Source of the DNA: an uncultured Saprospiraceae bacterium
GTDB taxonomy: Bacteria > Bacteroidota > Bacteroidia > Chitinophagales > Saprospiraceae
Reading direction: 5' to 3'
Assembly (NCBI GenBank): GCA_937959375.1
Contig: CALGLS010000313.1
Location: 1-10,009 of the forward strand
DNA length: 10,009 bases
Part shown: one piece after another, positions 6,621-10,009 of the stretch
Layout: each line of letters opens with the position of its first letter
How positions within the stretch are numbered: the first letter of the stretch is position 1
Translations under genes and position numbers: made by a program
Notes under the pieces: model-generated
Database searches by the model: none
What the model was told of the DNA's origin: nothing
The model's input: only the letters and a program-made list of their open reading frames with translations

Positions 6621-6658
6621 ATAAGCTTTTGGAATTACTCCAAAAGCTTATTTTTTTT
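6621..6658 (+). terminator. Strong intrinsic terminator after the microprotein gene
   Basis: ATAAGCTTTTGGA (6621-6633) and TCCAAAAGCTTAT (6639-6651) form a perfect 13-bp stem with the loop ATTAC, followed by an unbroken T-run to 6658. On the opposite strand the stem is followed by CCCATTTTAA, so termination is directed on the plus strand. Confidence 0.9.
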
Positions 6659-6765
6659 GTGCTTACCTCAGCCTATTTTAACGAAAAGCACCCCCCTAGA
6701 GCCTTAGTATTAGATAACGCAGTTCTTATAAATATTCACTTAAGTTTTGTGACATAGATTTAGTT

Positions 6766-6873
6766 GAAGGTTTGAAGGAACTCAAGGTTTGAAGGAAATA
6801 AGGAGTGAAGGTTTGAAGGATACGCGATATGCGGGCCCGCGATAGAGGGGAACCTTCAAACCTTCAAACCTTC
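6766..6873. repeat. Cluster of GAAGGTTTGAAGG repeats in direct and inverted orientation
   Basis: Three direct copies of AAGGTTTGAAGGA lie at 6767-6779, 6784-6796 and 6808-6820. An inverted block at 6851-6873 contains overlapping copies of CCTTCAAACCTTC. The third direct copy and the inverted block can form a 13-bp stem. Between them, GCGGGCCCGC (6831-6840) is a perfect 10-bp palindrome and CGCGAT occurs twice (6823-6828, 6838-6843). The stretch is much more GC-rich than its surroundings. The inverted block runs into the 3' end of the methyltransferase gene and supplies its stop codon. Unit spacing is irregular, so this is not a CRISPR array. It resembles a dispersed intergenic repeat or a 3'-end stabilising hairpin. 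Confidence 0.8.
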
Positions 6874-7634
6874 TTTCTCACCACTACAGCCAAGCAATTC
6901 CAACTCACCGCATTTCCTCTCAAATCCAAAGGTTCTCGCACCTCCATTCCTTCTGTCCATTCCAATATTTCAAAACCCAATTCCAGCAAGACTTGATGAA
7001 TTTTAATGGGTGGATGATATAGTTCCCAGAGTTTACTTTTCTGAAAATTAAGTGGCGTTACAAAAATCATCTTCGCACTTGGAGCCAATACACGATACAT
7101 TTCTTGCAATGCTTTTTTGGGATCATCCAATCGGTCCAATAAAAAACTATGGATCAATAAGTCTTGGGAGTGATCTGCAAAAGGAAGTTCAGAAGCTTTC
7201 GCTAAACCAAATTGTAGATTATCAATTGGCGGAGCGCTTAGTTCCAAAATCTCAGGATATCCTTGTGGGGTGAAATCAAGATAAGTTGTGTGGTTTAAAA
7301 CCCAATGTTCTTTTGCGCGCTTAAGCATTTGATAACTATAGTCGAGTCCCCAACAAGTAGCTTTTGGATAGGACTTAGCCAGTGTGGCAATCCAACGGCC
7401 GGTGCTGCAACCAATTTCCAAAATAGTAGGATCAGCTGTAGTTGGTAAATGGGCTTGCGCAAAATCGAGTACCTTTTGAATGGGGTAGTGGCCCCAAATT
7501 TCGTCAGCTAGGTGTAATGCTGTTTGTCGCATCACCATGGTATCAAATCGCTCGTAGGGATCCTGTTTGAACTGTGCTTCCGTTTTGTTGTGGAAGAGGG
7601 GAATAGCCTTGCGGAAATTGATGGGAGATTTCAT
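6864..7634 (-). CDS. Class I SAM-dependent methyltransferase (methyltransferase-11/UbiE-like)
   Basis: This is a cytoplasmic methyltransferase of 256 residues with a Rossmann-like fold. The SAM-binding motif I is TILEIGCSTGRWIATLAKSYP (70-90). The acidic residue ending strand 2 is D98 (CWGLDYSYQMLKRAKE). The segment LPFADHSQDLLIHSFLLDRLDDPKKALQEMYRVLAPSAKMIFVTPL (150-195) matches motifs II and III of the methyltransferase-11 group. The C-terminal part (LLELGFEILEWTEGMEVREPLDL, 216-238) carries the usual last strands. Residues 1-60 form a helical cap that may select the substrate (small molecule, lipid, quinone or tRNA); nothing identifies it. The ATG at 7634 has a good TAnnTTTG promoter candidate just upstream. 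The last codons (K-K-V-stop) are part of the GAAGGTTTGAAGG repeat, so the native C-terminus may have been replaced. The gene stands alone, convergent with the microprotein gene and divergent from the vWA-protein gene. Confidence 0.88.
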   Translation of the reverse strand: MKSPINFRKAIPLFHNKTEAQFKQDPYERFDTMVMRQTALHLADEIWGHYPIQKVLDFAQAHLPTTADPTILEIGCSTGRWIATLAKSYPKATCWGLDYSYQMLKRAKEHWVLNHTTYLDFTPQGYPEILELSAPPIDNLQFGLAKASELPFADHSQDLLIHSFLLDRLDDPKKALQEMYRVLAPSAKMIFVTPLNFQKSKLWELYHPPIKIHQVLLELGFEILEWTEGMEVREPLDLRGNAVSWNCLAVVVRKKV

Positions 7635-7656
7635 TTGGTGAATATCGGGAATTAAT

Positions 7657-7684
7657 CAAAATTAAAATGACAATTAAAATCAAA
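7657..7684 (-). promoter_or_regulatory. Candidate Bacteroidota promoter of the methyltransferase gene
   Basis: Read on the minus strand, TTTG (7684-7681) is followed after 16 bases by TAATTTTG (7664-7657), an exact match to the -7 consensus TAnnTTTG. The spacing is one to a few bases shorter than usual. Transcription would start near 7650 and leave a leader of about 16 bases. Confidence 0.45.
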
Positions 7685-7927
7685 ATATCCCTTCTATCGC
7701 AAAACGATTCGTAAACTCATAAATAACCCTGCTCTATATCCCATTCTAAAAACCGAATAATCAAATTTTTCGGATAACTCTTCTAGCGACCAAATCGACT
7801 AACGCTTGCTGCCTATACACCAAATTCACCTATTTTTTCCTCCATTCTAAAACCTGAACAACAAAATAAAGCTGGTGCGATTCCTTAATCCTAATGAATG
7901 ATATTGAAGTATTATTAAACGATTTAG

Positions 7928-7957
7928 TTGAGATGCCCTCCGTTTTCGATACTTGTG
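7928..7957 (+). promoter_or_regulatory. Candidate Bacteroidota promoter of the vWA/T9SS protein gene
   Basis: TTG (7928-7930) and TACTTGTG (7950-7957) are separated by 19 bases. This fits the TTG/TAnnTTTG promoter format of the phylum with one mismatch in the -7 box. The predicted start near 7964 leaves a leader of about 33 bases before the ATG at 7997. Confidence 0.45.
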
Positions 7958-7996
7958 TTTAGGGAGGTATTTTTAAAAAATCAAAAACGATCTAGC

Positions 7997-10009
7997 ATGA
8001 AGAAAATAATACTACTCAGCCTAACGCTGCTGTTCACAAGCGTATGGGCACAAACGAACAACAAGACCAGTATCGCTGGCAAAATTACAGATGGTGAAAC
8101 GGGTGAAGAATTAATTGGCGCACAGGTTACGATTTACAAAGGAGGAGTGCTAACTACAGGAGCATCAACTGATTTTACAGGAAACTACTCTATGTCTTTG
8201 GACCCCGGTACTTATGATGTAGAGGTGACTTATATTGGCTACAAACCCAAACGAATAAGAGATGTAATTGTTAAGTCAGGAGAAGCCAATAAATTGGATG
8301 TACAACTTGGTGAAGGAGGAGTTGGCGTAGATTTAGATGAAATCGTAGTCAATGAATTTAAGGTGCCTTTAATTGAACAAGACAACACTACTGCTGGAGG
8401 AATACTATCGTCAGAAGAGATTACAAAACTCCCCACAAAAAATATCGGAAAACTCGCATCTTCCACAGCGGGTCTTACACATTTGAGTGAGGGAGATGCT
8501 ATTTCTGTAAGAGGCTCAAGAGCAAACGGAACAGATGTATATGTAGATGGCATTCGAGTGAATGCTCATACTGTTGGTTCTACAAAAAAGGAAAGACGTA
8601 AGTCCCGGAAGCATGCAAAATCTAAATCTGCTAGTGCTTTTCATGCAAAACCTCCTACTCCTAAAGTAGAAAAATTACCAAATGCAGGTCAACTAACCGC
8701 GGGCGAATGGAGAGACCTCGACAACTGGAGCTTTTGGGATAAACTGATAAAGAATGAACAGTTTGCCACATACCAAGACTTCTGGGGCTTTTATCCTGAG
8801 CATAGATTTGAGTTAAAACTTTCTGATAAAGCTGGTCGGCCACTCGCTAACGTAAAAGTTAATTTACTGAATGCTGCTGAAGAAGTAGTTTGGTCAACGG
8901 TCTCCGATAATAAAGGTGCGGCCTGTCTTTGGGGTAATTTTTTTGGAGGAGAAGACCGTGAATTCGAGTTTCAAGTTTTTCATTCAGGTACGAGCACAAA
9001 GATGGATGCGATTCCATATACCAGTGGTTTGAATAGTATGGACTTAGAAGTTCCTTGTGTTTCAAATAAGCAGGTTGATGTTGCTTTTGTAGTTGATGTT
9101 ACTGGCTCAATGAGAGATGAACTAAGGTATCTGAAAGCAGAAATACATGATGTCATCGATCGTGCAAAAACAGATGAAGTAGGAGTGGAGCTGAGAACTG
9201 CAGCGGTTTATTATGCTGGGAAAGATCAGAAACAGGCTTTAAATAATTCTGCTTTATCAGAGGATAGTGATGAGACAATCAACTTTATGAATACCAGTCC
9301 TCTCGCAGGTGGGCAATCGTATGAAGCCGTTGACCAAGGCTTGGGTGTTGCTATTCGTGATTTGGATTGGAATGAAGATGCAATGACTCGAATTGTGTTT
9401 ATATTGTTAGACGCAGTGCCATTTCACAGCGATGAAATAAAAGATAACCTACATCGGATGACAAAAGAAGCTGCCGAAAAAGGAATAAAAGTAATCCCAG
9501 TTGCATCAAGCGGTGCCAATAAATCACTAGAATTTCTACTCAAATTTATCGCCATGGGAACCAACAGTACTTACACCTTTTTGACCAATCACAGCGGTAT
9601 CGGTGGTAACCACATTGCACCTGAAGCAGGTAGCTACAATGTAGAAAACTTAAACGACTTACTAGTGCGCCTCATTATTGAAAACGCAGAATACCACGAC
9701 TGCGAAACCATAACTTCTGTTATCCCAGAAATGCTAAAAACAGAAGAGGCCTACCAAAAAGCGAAAAAAGCCAAGGAGGTAAAGGAAGCCAACGAAGTTG
9801 TGGAAACCAAAAAAGACAAAGCAATCGAAACAAACGAAAAACCAACAAACAAAATTCGTCTTTTCCCAAATCCAGCCAGCGATCATGTCAACATCGATTT
9901 AGAAAATTCAGCAGACATGTTAATCGTGAGTACCGTCCAAGGAAAAATTATTGCTCAATATCCAAAAATGGAAGCCGGCCAAATTCGTCTACAAACGAGT
10001 GGTTGGGCA
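7997..10009 (+). CDS. Secreted mosaic protein: TonB-receptor-like N-terminus, vWA domain and T9SS sorting tail (3' end outside window)
   Basis: The frame is open from the ATG at 7997 to the window edge (671 codons). Residues 1-18 are a Sec signal peptide (cut after VWA). Residues 25-106 are a carboxypeptidase-regulatory-like beta-domain (SIAGKITDGETGEELIGAQV). Residues 115-190 resemble a TonB-receptor plug (DEIVVNEFKVPL, then EEITKLPTKNIGKL, then ISVRGSRANGTDVYVDGIRV). No beta-barrel follows; instead there is a Lys/Arg-rich linker (197-210). Residues 231-265 are Trp-rich (TAGEWRDLDNWSFWDKL). A second beta-domain spans about 268-355, and a von Willebrand A domain about 360-560. Its metal site is readable: DVTGS (D367, T369, S371), the GGQS loop (S441) and LLDAVPFH (D472). 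A Lys/Glu-rich linker (581-618) leads to a type IX sorting domain starting KIRLFPNPASDHVNI (619 on), usually 70-80 residues, so about 20-25 may be missing. Export to the cell surface through T9SS and an adhesion or ligand-binding role are inferred. Confidence 0.85.
   Translation, partial: MKKIILLSLTLLFTSVWAQTNNKTSIAGKITDGETGEELIGAQVTIYKGGVLTTGASTDFTGNYSMSLDPGTYDVEVTYIGYKPKRIRDVIVKSGEANKLDVQLGEGGVGVDLDEIVVNEFKVPLIEQDNTTAGGILSSEEITKLPTKNIGKLASSTAGLTHLSEGDAISVRGSRANGTDVYVDGIRVNAHTVGSTKKERRKSRKHAKSKSASAFHAKPPTPKVEKLPNAGQLTAGEWRDLDNWSFWDKLIKNEQFATYQDFWGFYPEHRFELKLSDKAGRPLANVKVNLLNAAEEVVWSTVSDNKGAACLWGNFFGGEDREFEFQVFHSGTSTKMDAIPYTSGLNSMDLEVPCVSNKQVDVAFVVDVTGSMRDELRYLKAEIHDVIDRAKTDEVGVELRTAAVYYAGKDQKQALNNSALSEDSDETINFMNTSPLAGGQSYEAVDQGLGVAIRDLDWNEDAMTRIVFILLDAVPFHSDEIKDNLHRMTKEAAEKGIKVIPVASSGANKSLEFLLKFIAMGTNSTYTFLTNHSGIGGNHIAPEAGSYNVENLNDLLVRLIIENAEYHDCETITSVIPEMLKTEEAYQKAKKAKEVKEANEVVETKKDKAIETNEKPTNKIRLFPNPASDHVNIDLENSADMLIVSTVQGKIIAQYPKMEAGQIRLQTSGWA

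Larger units (their letters stand above)
7635..7996. other. Divergent intergenic region upstream of the methyltransferase and vWA-protein genes
   Basis: No convincing gene was seen in these 362 bases. They hold the promoter candidates of both flanking genes. An imperfect direct repeat of about 26 bases starts with the identical CCATTCTAAAA at 7741 and 7842, about 101 bases apart, with roughly 21 of 26 positions matching. The rest is AT-rich filler without a clear terminator or RNA structure. Confidence 0.5.

Noticed and set aside
6766..6873. CRISPR array
   Set aside because: Units are about 13 bases, irregularly spaced, in both orientations, and have no spacer-like sequences or cas genes nearby.
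7052..7273. Open frame of 73 codons on the plus strand
   Set aside because: It is antisense to the conserved motif II/III region of the methyltransferase.
7894..7962. 22-codon frame upstream of the vWA/T9SS gene
   Set aside because: It overlaps the promoter candidate at 7928-7957, has no membrane or domain signature, and is short enough to occur by chance.
8239..8553. Open frame of 104 codons on the minus strand
   Set aside because: It is antisense to the plug-like region, whose protein motifs are clear on the plus strand.

Overview
The window looks like a chromosomal segment of a Bacteroidota bacterium, most plausibly from the Saprospiraceae or a close relative. The evidence is a protein with a C-terminal type IX secretion (T9SS) sorting domain, a TonB-receptor-type N-terminus (carboxypeptidase-regulatory-like plus plug), Bacteroidota-style TTG/TAnnTTTG promoter candidates, no clear Shine-Dalgarno sequences, and moderately AT-rich DNA. 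The genus cannot be called from the sequence alone.

Layout. (1) 87-2104, plus strand: a two-gene unit of an ECF sigma factor and a single-pass membrane protein that is probably its anti-sigma or sensor partner. The partner carries a duplicated C-terminal domain. A candidate ECF-type promoter precedes the sigma gene, a hairpin lies between the two genes, and the unit ends in a terminator at 2262-2293. (2) 2292-6126, minus strand: four genes reading leftwards. In transcription order they are a possible beta-propeller protein, a small outer-membrane beta-barrel-like protein, a 10-helix DMT/EamA transporter, and a lipoprotein whose two halves resemble the periplasmic domain of ExbD. Gaps of 93 to 240 bp, one with a strong inverted repeat, argue against one tight operon. 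(3) 6127-6863: mostly non-coding, but it holds a 34-codon membrane microprotein gene with its own textbook terminator, then a cluster of GAAGGTTTGAAGG repeats. (4) 6864-7634, minus strand: a class I SAM-dependent methyltransferase whose stop codon lies inside one of those repeats. (5) 7997 to the window end, plus strand: a large secreted mosaic protein (signal peptide, regulatory-like beta-domain, TonB plug-like domain, basic linker, second beta-domain, von Willebrand A domain, T9SS tail), cut by the window edge near its probable C-terminus.

Only the sigma/anti-sigma pair has a clear joint function (envelope-linked transcription control). The remaining genes form a loose set with an envelope theme: lipoprotein, transporter, barrel protein and secreted adhesin-like protein. 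No rRNA, tRNA, CRISPR array, transposase or phage gene was seen. The most unusual items are the plug/vWA/T9SS mosaic protein, the ExbD-like lipoprotein, and the independently terminated microprotein gene.
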